A stretch of DNA of 64,000 nucleotides from Hymenopus coronatus. Its lineage: Eukaryota > Arthropoda > Insecta > Mantodea > Hymenopodidae. Below the pieces are notes generated by a model that was not told the DNA's origin, did not search any database, and saw only the letters and a list, made by a program, of their open reading frames with translations. The DNA lies in NCBI GenBank assembly GCA_030762935.1, contig CM060900.1:398834632-398898631 (forward strand), given 5' to 3'. This document shows positions 12,586-23,795 of this stretch, piece after piece. The position numbers were made by a program, and so were the translations under genes. Position 1 is the first letter of the stretch. Each line of letters begins with the position of its first letter.

Positions 12586-12601
12586 TGTTCAATATTTACA
12601 T
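12586..12601. repeat. Target-site duplication, right copy (16 bp)
   Basis: Identical to 12257-12272; it marks the right edge of the S1 SINE insertion in the reverse transcriptase. Confidence 0.95.
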
Positions 12602-13317
12602 TAATAAAATCATAGAAGACTGGAAACAAATTTCGACACATGGACTAAAATTTCATCAGAATAAATCAGTACAAATCATTTTATATGCTGATGACCAAGT
12701 TATAGTAGCCACATCAGAAGATTAATTACAGAGAGCGGCATATAAATTAAATAATGTAGCCAAGCAGTACTCAATGAATATTAACACTGAGAAAACCAAA
12801 ATTATGGCAATGTGTGGAAAAAATTTAATAAGAGCCAAAATTGAATTAAACGGCATAATAAATGAACAAATTACTAGTTTTACATACTTAGGAAACTTAA
12901 TTTCAGAATACCAATTCAAAAATGTAATAGATTAAATGGAACAATTAAAGGACATTTTAGCAAACAGATGTCAGTGAATACAAAATTGAAAATCTACAAT
13001 ATTACATCGAAAGCTGCACTTCTATTTGGAAGCAAAACATGGGTTTTAAACAGCAAGGAACATAAACAGCTAGAAGCAGCTCAAATGCTCTTGGACTTAC
13101 AAGACTTGATAAGAAAAGAAATACTGACATCAGGGAAAAATTAAAAGTTGAAAACATAGTGGATGACATTAACAATTATCAACAAAATTGGATGCAACAT
13201 GACGACAGGATGGTGGATCACAGATTACCTAAAATGGCCAGGTACTACAACCCACGAGGGAGAATAGATAGAGGACATCCACGAAGGCAATGGCGGGAGC
13301 AGTATCACCTATTCTGA
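12602..13317 (+). pseudogene. LINE reverse transcriptase catalytic loop, thumb and C-terminus
   Basis: Beyond the SINE the RT continues with ILYADDQVIVATSED (12677-12724), the catalytic YADD box, then TAA. Later phrases are MNINTEKTKIMAM and ITSFTYLGNLIS (the YLG block), followed by another stop near 12933. Further reading to the C-terminal RRQWREQY tail shows at least one more frame change around 13030-13140. At least three disablements plus the SINE make this element dead. Confidence 0.8.
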
Positions 13318-13384
13318 GTTTCCGAATACAGGATTTACAAAATCCTAAATTTCTCATTGTTCATGATGATGATGGGGATGATGA

Positions 13385-13538
13385 AGATGTTAATTAGTAT
13401 TTTTGTTATTATTTTATTATTTTTTATTATTATTATTATAATTTTTATTATTTTTATTCTTATTTTCACTATTATTTGCATTATTATGATTGTTATTATT
13501 TTTATCTCTATTATTTTTTATTATTATTCCTTTATTAC

Positions 13539-13569
<31 letters not shown>

Positions 13570-13662
13570 TATTATTTTTATTATAATTATTATTATTTTT
13601 GTTATGACTATTATTTTTATTATTTTTTATTATTTTTATTTTTTATTTTTATATTATTATTA

Positions 13663-13714
<52 letters not shown>

Positions 13715-15151
13715 TTTTACTATGACTATTATTTTTATTATATTTTTATTATTATTTTTATTTTTAGTTTTTATTTTTATATTAATATTATTTTTATTAT
13801 TATTATTATTTTCGTTATCATTATTTTCATTATTATTTTTATTATTATTTTTATTTTTATTATTGTTTTTATTATTATTTTTATTATGACTGTTATGTTT
13901 ATTATTTTTATTATTAATGTTATTATTATTTTTATTATTTCATTTTTATTATTTTATTATTTTTATAATTTTATTATTTTTATTATTTATTATTTTTATT
14001 ATTATTTTTATTATAATTATTATTATTACTATTATTATTATTATTTATTATTTATTTATTATGACTTTTATTTTATTATCTTTAGTATTAATGTTATTAT
14101 TATTTTATTATTATTTCTATTATTTTATTATTTTTATTATTTTATTGTTATTATTATTTTATTATTATTATTAAGATTATTATTATTGTTGTTATTTTTA
14201 TTGTTATCCTTATTATTTTTATTATAATTATTATATTTTCAATTATTATTATATTTATAATTATCATTTTGTTATATTTTTATTATTATCTTAAGTATTT
14301 TGATTATTATTTTTATTATTATGATTAGTTCCATTATTATTATTTTTATTATTTTTATTTTTGTTATAATTATTATTTTTATTATTATTTTATTATAATT
14401 GTTATTATTTCTATTTTTATTATAATTTTATTTTATTATTATTTTAAATTTCATTATTACTATTACTTTTATTATTTTTTTAATTATTTTATTTTTATTA
14501 TTATTAGTTTTATTATTACTATTTTTCTCTTCTTGTGATTATTATTTATATTAATATTATTATTAGTATTTTAATTATAACTATTATTGTTATATTTATT
14601 TTTATTATTATTTTTATTTTCACTATTATTTTTATTATTATTTTTATTATTATTATTATTATTTTAATATTATTATTTTAATTAATTATTATTATATTTT
14701 TATTGTTTATATTTTTATTATTATTATTTTTCTTATTTTTTAATATTATTATTGTTATTATTATTATTAATTTCATGATTACTATTATTTTCATTATTAT
14801 TTTTATAATTATTTTATTTTTATTATTATTTTTATTATTATTTTTATTATTATTATTTTTATTCTTGTTATGATTATTATTTTCACTAATATTATTATTA
14901 GTATTTTTATTTTTTATATAACTATTATTGTTATAATTATTTTTATTATTAATATTTTTATTATGACCATTATTTTTATTATTCTTTTTATTATTATTTT
15001 TATTTTAATATTATTATTTTTATAATTATTATTCTTATTATTATTTTTAGTATAATTATCATTATTATTCTTATTATAGTTATTATTATTTTTATTTTTA
15101 TTATAATTATTATCTTTATTATTATTTTTATTATTAATTGTTTATTATAAA

Positions 15152-15187
<36 letters not shown>

Positions 15188-15606
15188 TTTTACTATGACT
15201 ATTATTTGTATTATTTTTTTATTATTATTTTCACTTTTATTTTTATATTATTTTTTTTAATATTCTTATTATTAGTATTTTTACTATTATTTTTATTATT
15301 TTTAATTTTAATTTTTATTTTTTATTATTATAATCATTATAATATTTTTCATTATCATTATTTTTATTATTATTATTTTTATTATTGTTATTATTATTAT
15401 TTATTGTTATTATAATTATTGTTATTTATTATTATTTATTATAATTACCTATTATTATTAATTATTAAGTTATTATTATTTGTTATTGTTTATTATTATT
15501 GTTTATTATTATTTATGATTATTTATTAATTATTGTTATTATTTATTGTTTTAATTATTATTTTTATTATAATTATTATTATTTATTATTATAAATATTA
15601 TTATTA

Positions 15607-15658
<52 letters not shown>

Positions 15659-16118
15659 ATTATTATTACTACTATTATTTATTGTTTATTAATATCATTT
15701 ATTATTATTTATTTTAATTATCAATTATTATTATTGATTATTTATTATCATTTATTATTATTGATTATTTATTATTATTATTATTTATTATTATTGATTA
15801 TTATTATTGACTAATTATTATTATTAATATTGATTATTTATTATTATATATTATTAATTATTTTTATTATCATTAATTATTCTTATTATTCTTATTATTC
15901 TTATTCTTCTTATTCTTGTTATTCTTATTTTCATTCTTATTTATTATTAATATTGTTTATTATTTATCATCAATTATTATTTATTATTTATTTATTAATT
16001 TATTAATTAATATTATTTATTAATATTATTATTAGTTATTATTATTTATTTTTATTAATTAATATATATTATTATTATTTATTATTATTATTTATTATTA
16101 TTAATTATTATTTATTAA
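13385..16118. repeat. Degenerate ATT/TTTTA low-complexity array with first 2.2-kb duplicate
   Basis: The same kind of T-rich two-base sequence as 6690-10846. From about 14128 it matches 16306 onward with an offset near 2180-2211 bp: distinctive words such as TTAAGATTATTATT and the stretch around 15206-15415 recur almost exactly at 17405-17617. The last 700 bp shift from TTTTATT-type to TTATTATTATTTATT-type units. No genes. Confidence 0.95.
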
Positions 16119-16305
16119 CCCTTGAAAGGTATCATTGGTTCATTAACCGACAACTTATTTGAGAGGGCATATTTGGTAGCACATGTTTCATTGAAGGGCA
16201 CCAAGGCTTATAGAGTTGATCATAGCCTATATCTCCCATAGGACCAGCTTTTAAATTTTTGTTTAGGTGAATCTTTTTCACAAGTTTTTTGTATTTTGTG
16301 AAGCA
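16119..16305. repeat. 187-bp complex spacer, truncated first copy
   Basis: A non-repetitive sequence beginning CTTGAAAGGTATCATTGG that recurs at 18330-18515. It breaks off at 16305 after TTTTGTGAAGCA, where the array starts again, whereas the second copy continues into unique DNA. This marks the junction of a tandem duplication. In the second copy it forms the 3' part of a minus-strand ORF. Confidence 0.9.
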
Positions 16306-16926
16306 TATTATTTTTATTATTTTATTGTTACTATTATATTATTATTATTATTAAGATTATTATTATTATTGTTGTTATTATTATTGTTATCCTTATTATT
16401 TTTATTATAATTATTATATTTTCAATTATTATTATATTTATAATTATCATTTTGTTATATTTTCATTATTATCTTAAGTATTTTGATTATTATTTTTATT
16501 ATTATGATTAGTTCCATTATTATTATTTTTATTATTTTTATTTTTGTTATAATTATTATTTTTATTATTATTTTATTATAATTGTTATTATCTCCATTTT
16601 TATTATAATTTTATTTTATTATTATTTTAAATTTCATTATTACTATTACTTTTATTATTTTTTTAATTATTTTATTTTTATTATTATTAGTTTTATTATT
16701 ACTATTTTTCTCTTCTTGTGATTATTATTTATATTAATATTATTATTAGTATTTTAATTATAACTATTATTGTTATATTTATTTTTATTATTTTTATTTT
16801 CACTATTATTTTTATTATTATTTTTATTATTATTATTTTTATTATTATTATTTTAATTAATTATTATTATATTTTTATTGTTTATATTTTTATTATTATT
16901 ATTTTTCTTATTTTTTAATATTATTA

Positions 16927-16964
<38 letters not shown>

Positions 16965-17347
16965 TTCATGATTACTATTATTTTCATTATTATTTTTATA
17001 ATTATTTTATTTTAATTATTATTTTTATTATTATTATTTTTATTATTATTATTTTTATTCTTGTTATGATTATTATTTTCACTAATATTATTATTAGTAT
17101 TTTTATTTTTTATATAACTATTATTGTTATAATTATTTTTATTATTAATATTTTTATTATGACCATTATTTTTATTATTCTTTTTATTATTATTTTTATT
17201 TTAATATTATTATTTTTATAAATATTATTCTTATTATTATTTTTAGTATAATTATCATTATTATTCTTATTATAGTTATTATTATTTTTATTTTTATTAT
17301 AATTATTATCTTTATTATTATTTTTAATATTAATTGTTTATTATAAA

Positions 17348-17386
<39 letters not shown>

Positions 17387-18329
17387 TTTTACTATGACTA
17401 TTATTTGTATTATTTTTTTATTATTATTTTCACTTTTATTTTTATATTATTTTTTTTAATATTCTTATTATTAGTATTTTTACTATTATTTTTATTATTT
17501 TTAATTTTAATTTTTATTTTTTATTATTATAATCATTATAATATTTTTCATTATCATTATTTTTATTATTATTATTTTTATTATTGTTATTATTATTATT
17601 ATTTATTGTTATTATAATTATTGTTATTTATTATTATTATTATTATTATTTATTATTATTATTTATTATAATTACCTATTATTATTAATTATTAAGTTAT
17701 TATTATTTTTTATTGTTTATTATTATTGTTTATTATTATTTATGATTATTTATTAATTATTGTTATTATTTATTGTTTTAATTATTATTTTTATTATAAT
17801 TATTATTATTTATTATTATAAATATTATTATTAATTATTATTATTATTATTATTAATTATTATTACTACTATTATTTATTGTTTATTAATATCATTTATT
17901 ATTATTTATTTTAATTATCATTTATTATTATTGATTATTTATTATCATTTATTATTATTGATTATTTATTATTATTATTTATTATTATTGATTATTATTA
18001 TTGACTAATTATTATTATTGATTATTTATTATTATATATTATTAATTATTTTTATTATCATTAATTATTCTTATTATTCTTATTATTCTTATTCTTGTTA
18101 TTCTTATTTTTATTCTTATTTATTATTATTATTGTTTATTATTTATCATCAATTATTATTTATTATTTATTTATTAATTTATTAATTAATATTATTTATT
18201 AATATTATTAGTTATTATTATTTATTATTATTAATTAATATATATTATTATTTATTATTATTATTTATTATTATTAATTAATATATATTATTATTATTAT
18301 TATTTATTATTATTATTTATTATTTATTA
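16306..18329. repeat. Low-complexity array, second 2.2-kb duplicate
   Basis: Near-copy of 14128-16118, with small insertions and deletions of ATT units, for example an extra run near 17630-17660. It is T-rich on the + strand. No genes. Confidence 0.95.
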
Positions 18330-18343
18330 ACCCTTGAAAGGTA

Positions 18344-18865
18344 TCATTGATTCATTAACCGACAACTTATTTGAGAGGGCATATTTGGTAGCACATGTTT
18401 CATTGAAGGGCACCAAGGCTTATAGAGTTGATCATAGCCTATATCTCCCATAGGACCAGCTTTTAAATTTTTGTTTAGGTGAATCTTTTTCACAAGTTTT
18501 TTGTATTTTGTGAAGCAGATTACTTTCGATATGCTCATTAATTTGTAGACTTTTTGGCACTTTATGTACAAAGTTCTATACGCTCCTGACTTGCATAGAG
18601 ATTTGTTGGATTTACATATGGTTAACAATCTCCTGAGTCGTTAACTGCTCGAAATAATCTGGCTACCTGTTAGTTTTTGCAACCTGAGATTTTGGTCTTG
18701 CAGAGTCCTCACAAAATGTTTGTTTGAAGCACTCACCAACAGTTTCACTCCAATCTTCATTAGCACAGGTATCGTTGCATTCAACTCCGGGATGTCTAAA
18801 TAGGAATAATGAGTTAATTCCACTGTAGCTTGTGAGTAATTAAGATAGAGCGGTCCAGTGGGCAT
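18344..18865 (-). pseudogene. Unrecognised minus-strand ORF with one internal stop
   Basis: From an ATG at 18865 the minus strand is open for 74 codons to a TAA at 18641. The same frame then stays open for about 98 more codons to 18344, giving a roughly 170-codon reading with one in-frame stop. The product is basic and Lys-rich in its second half (KKLVKKIHLNKNLKAG); I see no known motif. The N-terminal codons lie inside the inverted repeat shared with 37261-37345. It could be a decayed gene of the Polinton-like element to its right, or chance reading in non-coding DNA. Confidence 0.35.
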
Positions 18866-18897
18866 ATATGGGAAAGATAGGGAATTTAAGGAGGAGG
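18820..18897. repeat. Inverted repeat, left arm
   Basis: CTGTAGCT, TAATTAAGATAGAGCGG and ATATGGGAAAGATAGGGAA followed by AAGGAGGAGGG match the reverse complement of 37186-37338. The left arm lacks an internal segment present in the right arm, where the GATAGGGAA word occurs twice. The placement suggests a terminal inverted repeat of a Polinton/Maverick-like element, but I found no target-site duplication. Confidence 0.6.
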
Positions 18898-18935
18898 GAA
18901 CCCTAGCTAGAGAGCAGGGCTAGGGCTAGAGAGCA

Positions 18936-20036
18936 TACACTGTGCTGCATCCTTCAGCAGCAGATACAATGGAATTTATCATGAAGAGTACTGCGGTGCA
19001 GGCATGACTCTGAAGAAAACAAACCCCGAGCCTACCAGACATCAACTATTGAATACGATGGAAATTGTGTGTAACATTAAGAGTATGAGACATGGTTTGA
19101 TGGGTACCAGAAATCTTACTTCATCCGATGCAATTCAGAAAGACATGAAGACTTACCTGCAGGAAGCTAAACATAGGATTATACAATTTGTTCTAAAAGA
19201 GTTCTCCACACATAAAGCTGTGAAGATTTACCTGTTAGTGGAATGCCGATTTGTAAACAGTGTTGGAAAAAGTAATGACAAGACCTTCAAGCCAGGAATC
19301 AGACAGTGTTTCAAGGAACTGATTTAGACCAATTTTAGAGACGAAATTCAAGAAATTGGCTGTTGAAATGGACGAATCACAACTTAATGGAAGCTGCTTA
19401 CTGTTGAGGGGGTGCCTTCAAATTAACAATAACAACCCACTTCGCGGGAGCAGTTACATTCATCTACCTGCATCTATAGAAGCAAACAAATCGCGTGTGA
19501 ACCGCCAGAATCGTCCTGATGAGACATGGTTTTTATATGCTCTCCACACAAAATTCATTTAAAAGGATCCCCAACGTGTAACCAAATACAAATATGTGGA
19601 AAATAAATACGACCTCTCGTGTATCGCGATTGCTACGCCTTTGTCTAAAATCCCGACATTTGAAAAGAAAAATAATATATCTATCAACGTGTTTGCATTG
19701 CCTGAAAAGAAAGCATTGTTTCCAATATAACTTTATGGTGTGCTATAGCCGTAATATGGGGTTGAAAACCTGAAGCTTATGTACATGGATATGGACTAAG
19801 CTGTGTAGGAAGAACTATCTGATCGTCGTGACCTTCTTCTGCTGAGTGATGAAAACGGCACGCATCACTATGCATAAATCAAGAACTTTGAGAAGCTTAT
19901 TCGAGAACAAACGACAAAATATGAAGGACACCGAAGTGGAGTGGAAAATTTGCAGAAACATGCTACTATACTCAGGCGGCGTGCTATCGCTGGGATAGCT
20001 ATGCGCACAAAGGGGGCTGAATGCGTAATGCATTTT
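18936..20036 (+). pseudogene. Decayed DNA polymerase B fragment (Polinton-type), copy L
   Basis: Parallel to 31775-32850 of the longer polymerase gene. It begins inside the second N-terminal zinc finger, continues through the KDMKTYLQE and LLVECRF phrases (19142-19260) and a PLRGSSYI phrase (about 19435), and fades near 20036. Stops and shifts occur at 19327, 19562 and later. At about 19737-19797 a short piece homologous to the catalytic YMDTDS region of the longer copy (34731-34790) is misplaced here. No exonuclease or polymerase core remains. It is probably an ancient endogenous copy of a virus-like element. Confidence 0.75.
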
Positions 20037-20049
20037 TCACCTCCAAGGT

Positions 20050-20075
20050 AAAAAAAAAAAAAAAAAAAAAAAAAA
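20050..20075 (+). repeat. A-tract (26 A), start of the jockey-type row
   Basis: A pure A run directly before the first gag block and directly after the polymerase fragment. It could be the tail of an earlier, almost fully truncated retroelement. Confidence 0.9.
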
Positions 20076-20124
20076 GACGCAAGGACATTCGGAGCTTCTT
20101 CGACTTGTAAGGATGGCCAAGTAG

Positions 20125-20769
20125 ATGCAGCGCAGACTCGCCGCTGCTAAGGCAGCACCCGATGCCTCCACCTTGGCAGCCGCCGAGAAGGCAGCACGTC
20201 CGACGCTACCGGTCCAGGCAAGCCTTGCTTCGCCGCCGGCCGCCACCTCAGTCTCGCCGCAACTGCAGCCGCAGTTGCCGCCATTGCCAACACCGCCTCC
20301 ATCCAGCTCCACCCGCCGCCGCAAGCAGAGCTTCGAGATGCCGAGGAAGAAGACGCAACGCAAACTCGCTGCCAACCCAGCTGCCAGCTCTCCACCGGCA
20401 ACTGCCGGCAGGGAAGCCTCCACATCACCGTCACCGGAACAAGTCCAACAAACACCGCCGCAGACAGCCCATAATTCACCGGCAGCCAGCACAGCCTCTC
20501 GGCAGCTGCAGCTGCAGCCGCCGCCGGAGCCCGCGCAGTCGCTACCACCGAAGTTAAGTGCTGTGGTTAGGGGGGTCCCTAGAGACCTTTCTACCAAGCA
20601 CGTAATCGACGTAGCGCAGTCGGTGTGGCCTTCTTATGGCCACTCGAATCCTGAGCGACCGGGGACTAACGCCACTCGTCCGAATCGAGTTCCAAGACAG
20701 CGCCGATATGGAAACTGCTTTGGCATCAGGGTTGCCCTTTCTAGGGCGTCTCCTGAGCGTCGAAGTTAG
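20125..20769 (+). pseudogene. ORF1 (gag) N-terminal part, copy A
   Basis: A 214-codon open frame rich in Pro, Ala, Ser and Gln (for example PPATAGREASTSPSPEQVQ), followed by VVRGVPRDLSTKHVIDVAQ, which resembles the RNA-binding region of jockey/R1-type ORF1 proteins. The reading frame is lost before the zinc knuckles; homologous knuckle DNA around 20775-20960 is shifted. The low-complexity Pro/Ala region is likely disordered. The left limit may be truncated, since the A-tract lies 50 bp upstream. Confidence 0.6.
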
Positions 20770-20962
20770 CATAACAGAGCGCCACCGCCCTTGCTGACGC
20801 TGCTGTGCTTTCGGGCACAGCTTCGAAGCCTGTTCTTCGCCGCCGCGGTGCCACTATTTTGGAGCCGCTGCCTACACCGCCGAGTGCACACAGCACGACC
20901 TACGCCGCAGACGCCGGTTCTGTGCCACGTGCCTTGGCACAGGACACTACACCGGGCAAGCA

Positions 20963-21691
20963 ATGTACCCAGCCTATCCAAGAAACAGGCAATCGTCTCC
21001 GCAGCAGACCCGGGAAGAACCAGTGCCTTCAACCACACATACAGCGCAGACACCTACACCTTCAACACTACATACCGGCGAACTACTGCAGAAACCCCAG
21101 GGCCTAAGTGAGGCCATTCAGGACCTCCAAGCGAAGGTTCTGACACTGACGGCCAAACTGACACACCTGGAGGACCACCTGCAAGAACAACAGACCGAAC
21201 TTCAGGAACTTCCAACACTAAGACACCAATTCACTCAACTCTACACTGACATCCGGCTCATCATCAGGGAGGAGGTGAAGGCCCTGAAGACGACGACAGG
21301 AAGGCCACCGATGCACCACAGCGACCCTGAGCCTCTGGTTCAGATAGCTGAAGGACCTATATATACAACATCCACCTATGTCAGCACAGGAACTCTACAG
21401 AAAACAACTCCGCAGAGAACGAACCAACTTCAGGAAGCATCACCAGTAACTTTCACAAAACACACATCACCATTAACTACCATTCATTTACACCAATTGC
21501 TTCTCCAGCGGGGCACTCAGGGCGTAAGTCATGTGTGTCCACTGGCTCATCATACTTTCACCTCGCAGTTACTGCCACTGACAGGCAGCAAACATGTTCA
21601 CCAGAAATCCGCAGGTGCTTTATGCGGTACTGCACAAGGGAGGCATGGGCCTCCTACTTCCCATGTTTTTTTTTGTTGTTTTTTTTTGTGA
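20963..21691 (+). pseudogene. ORF1 (gag) C-terminal part, copy A
   Basis: A 242-codon frame starting near the last zinc knuckle (MYPAYPRNRQ). It includes a predicted coiled coil, LSEAIQDLQAKVLTLTAKLTH then HLQEQQTELQELPTLRHQF, and an IREEVKALKTTTG phrase. The homologous frame of copy B ends earlier, at 25414, so the last residues of this frame are read-through into the tail. The coiled coil would serve ORF1 multimerisation, as in other LINE ORF1 proteins (inference). Confidence 0.65.
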
Positions 21692-21789
21692 GTAGTGCCA
21701 CCCTGGTTCAAGTCCAGGTTGGGGAGTCTCACACTTCCCGGTTTGCCTGGGGTTAGGGCGTCAGTAGCCTTTTCCCCATCGTAAAAAAA
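21690..21789 (+). repeat. tRNA T-arm-like (B-box) tail segment, copy A
   Basis: CCCTGGTTCAAGTCCAGG (about 21701-21718) is a perfect tRNA T-arm hairpin with B-box GGTTCAAGTCC. The segment ends in GTAAAAAAAA. The same segment, slightly changed, closes gag copy B (25648-25748). It looks like a SINE-type or tRNA-derived sequence fixed in the 3' end of this gag element. Confidence 0.55.
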
Positions 21790-23767
21790 ATGCTATAAAT
21801 AGTTTTCTACAAAGTCCGTGCCCATGTCTCAGTCATCTTAAATACTAGACTTTAGGTTCAGTGCCCCAACAATCGATCTACAGGCGCAGTACTCCTTGAG
21901 ATACAACGCGCCTTCGACAGAGTATGACATGCTGGCCTACTAAATAAACTGACGACATACGGAATCAACGACTCGTTGGTCGCCATCATTAAAGACTATA
22001 TACGAAATAGAAGCTTCAAGGCAGCAGTGGATGAGGCAGAGTCAACACTCCGCCCCATCAGAGCTGGCGTACCCCAAGGAAGTTTGCTGGGGCCCACTCT
22101 ATTTAACATATACATAAATGATCTCCCACCACTAATCCGGGTAGAGAAATATATCTACGCCGACGACATTGCCCTAGTAACAACATCACTGCAGCCACGG
22201 ATTATACACCTCAGGCTCCAAAATGCCTTGAATTCATTGGAACCGTGGTTCAGAAAATGGAGGGTCAAGTTAAATGCCAGAAAGTGTAAAGCCATTGTTT
22301 TCACAAAACGCCACACACATAGGCAACAAAGGCGCGCTCTCCCGCCACTTATGTACCGGCAAGAGCCGATTGTGTGGGAGAGCATGGTCACTTACTTAGG
22401 GGTAAGGATGGACGAAGGCCTCACGTGGAAACAACACATCAACACGGTAAGAGCTAAAGCCAACGGTCAGCTCAACAAGCTTTACCCAATCATTAACACG
22501 AACAGCCGCTTGAAACTAAGCATGGGCCTAACCCTCTACAAAACGCTAATCAGACCTATACTAACATACGCCGCCCCCGTCTGGGGATATGCGGCAAAAA
22601 CCCACATTAAGAGACTCCAAACACTTCAAAATCGAATTTTGCGAATTATTGCACAAGTGCCCGCAGTAGCTCCAACCTTTGAACTACACGAGGAGCTCAA
22701 AATCTGCTCAATTGAGACCCATATAAAGCAACTGGCATTTAACATCTACAAGCGGAAAAGTAATAATCACAACGTTCTCATCCAAGAACTTGGCGAATAT
22801 GACACCAGAAACGACAAACACCTCCGCCCTCTATCGCTCTTCAGCCGGAACATCGGTTTAGGGGAACCAGAAATCAATATTCAGGAATACTTAGACAACC
22901 TCATTAGGTAACTAATGGCAATGTCAGAGAGCATTTCACTCCAGACCAACACACCACACATATGCACACCTTCTCATTTTCAGCAGTCCTCTAAGTCCTT
23001 GTGCTACCCAGCCAAGGCGGCTCCCGGGGGATGAGGGCCCCCCCGCGAGTGGCACGGGTCCGCACCTGCACCATGATAGGCAGGCAGCCAGCCGTGTGCG
23101 CACTCTACACGACCAGGACTTCCACAGGCCAACGAGACAATCAACACTTAGACGAGGCCGTTAGGCTGGAAAGAAACCACAATTTAATTATAAAAACTAA
23201 AATAACTTGTAGTGTTAGTTTTTCATTTCAGGTATACGACGCAGCCCGCGGCTGAAATATCACTACCAATTGTACATAGGATAAAATACATTCACTGACA
23301 TGGAATGGAACTCACCATCATTCCTTAGTTTGTTTCAGAGACTCGGCCCCATAGGCAGAAGACACACAAGCCAAACTACGACGCTAGAACTGCACCTCAT
23401 GTAGAGACCAGTCTTGAGATGTCACCAATAAACAAAGGGAGAGAGTGGCACCTCTCCCTACACTCCTTACCACCAACGCCAAATTCCATAATCCTTAATT
23501 ATCCCTACCTCTGAATCCGCATAGGAGGCCGGCTGGGCCCTGGTCAAGTCGGTCTGCTAGTACTACCTTACCCACTGGTGGCCGCACAGCGGGCCAGTTT
23601 CATTTTCCTTTCCATCACTACGCGGGTGCAACAGCGGTACCGCAACAATCCTCACTTTCCACTCCCGGTGGAGGGTTTTTTAGTCGGTAGGCCCACTCTG
23701 GGAGACCCCGACACTCCGGTCTAGCCAGCCCGGGTTAGTCCTTAAGGTGGATTTTTCCCTCCACTCG
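21790..23767 (+). mobile_element. Jockey-clade LINE, 5'-truncated in the RT (family X)
   Basis: Begins inside the reverse transcriptase and extends through RT, C-terminus and an 850-bp 3' untranslated region to a 28-A tract. The endonuclease and RT fingers are absent. The 3' UTR includes a GGCGGCTCCCGGGGGATGAGGG-like segment also found, altered, in family Y near 29010. The final 500 bp differ from family Y. Confidence 0.8.
21868..22911 (+). pseudogene. Jockey-type reverse transcriptase C-terminal two-thirds (family X)
   Basis: The frame reads TGAVLLEIQRAFDRV (motif A region), then TGA at 21925 where related proteins have Trp. It is open from there to TAA/TAG at 22909. Visible blocks are IRAGVPQGSLLGPTLFNIYIND, YIYADDIALVTTS (catalytic YADD), VTYLGVRMDEGLTWKQHI and the thumb/C-terminal LTLYKTLIRPILTYAAPVW phrase. 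About 311 codons are intact, but there is no natural start and no endonuclease, so it cannot work alone. It differs at many positions from the family Y RT (28350-28889), roughly half of residues by eye. Confidence 0.88.
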
Positions 23768-23795
23768 AAAAAAAAAAAAAAAAAAAAAAAAAAAA
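23768..23795 (+). repeat. A-tract (28 A), tail of family X LINE
   Basis: A poly(A) tail directly following the 3' UTR of the family X LINE and abutting the next block. Confidence 0.95.

Larger units (their letters stand above)
10847..13384 (+). mobile_element. RTE-like non-LTR retrotransposon, 5'-truncated, carrying a SINE
   Basis: Ordinary-composition sequence sits abruptly inside the AT array. It encodes the region before and including a LINE reverse transcriptase, but no endonuclease domain, as expected of a 5'-truncated copy. The C-terminus at 13196-13317 reads LPKMARYYNPRG and GHPRRQWREQY, a basic, Arg/Trp-rich tail common in RTE and related LINE proteins, then TGA at 13315. The 3' end runs into ATG/GAT-rich repeats (13361-13388) before the AT array resumes. 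A 313-bp SINE interrupts the RT at 12273-12585. Confidence 0.8.
20076..21789 (+). mobile_element. Gag-only non-LTR block, copy A
   Basis: A GC-rich block coding for a jockey-type ORF1 protein and ending in a short A-tract (about 21782-21789) after a T-rich and tRNA-like tail. It contains no endonuclease or RT. It is closely similar to 24264-25748 (copy B), whereas the RT blocks that follow each copy differ strongly from one another. The gag block therefore behaves as its own unit, like the gag-only HeT-A element, or it is a non-autonomous derivative. Confidence 0.6.

Noticed and set aside
20037..20597. Minus-strand and other-frame openings over the gag Pro-rich region (also 20147-20557 and 24107-24588)
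   Set aside because: GC-rich Pro/Ala coding sequence leaves several frames open; only the + frame continues into recognisable gag sequence.
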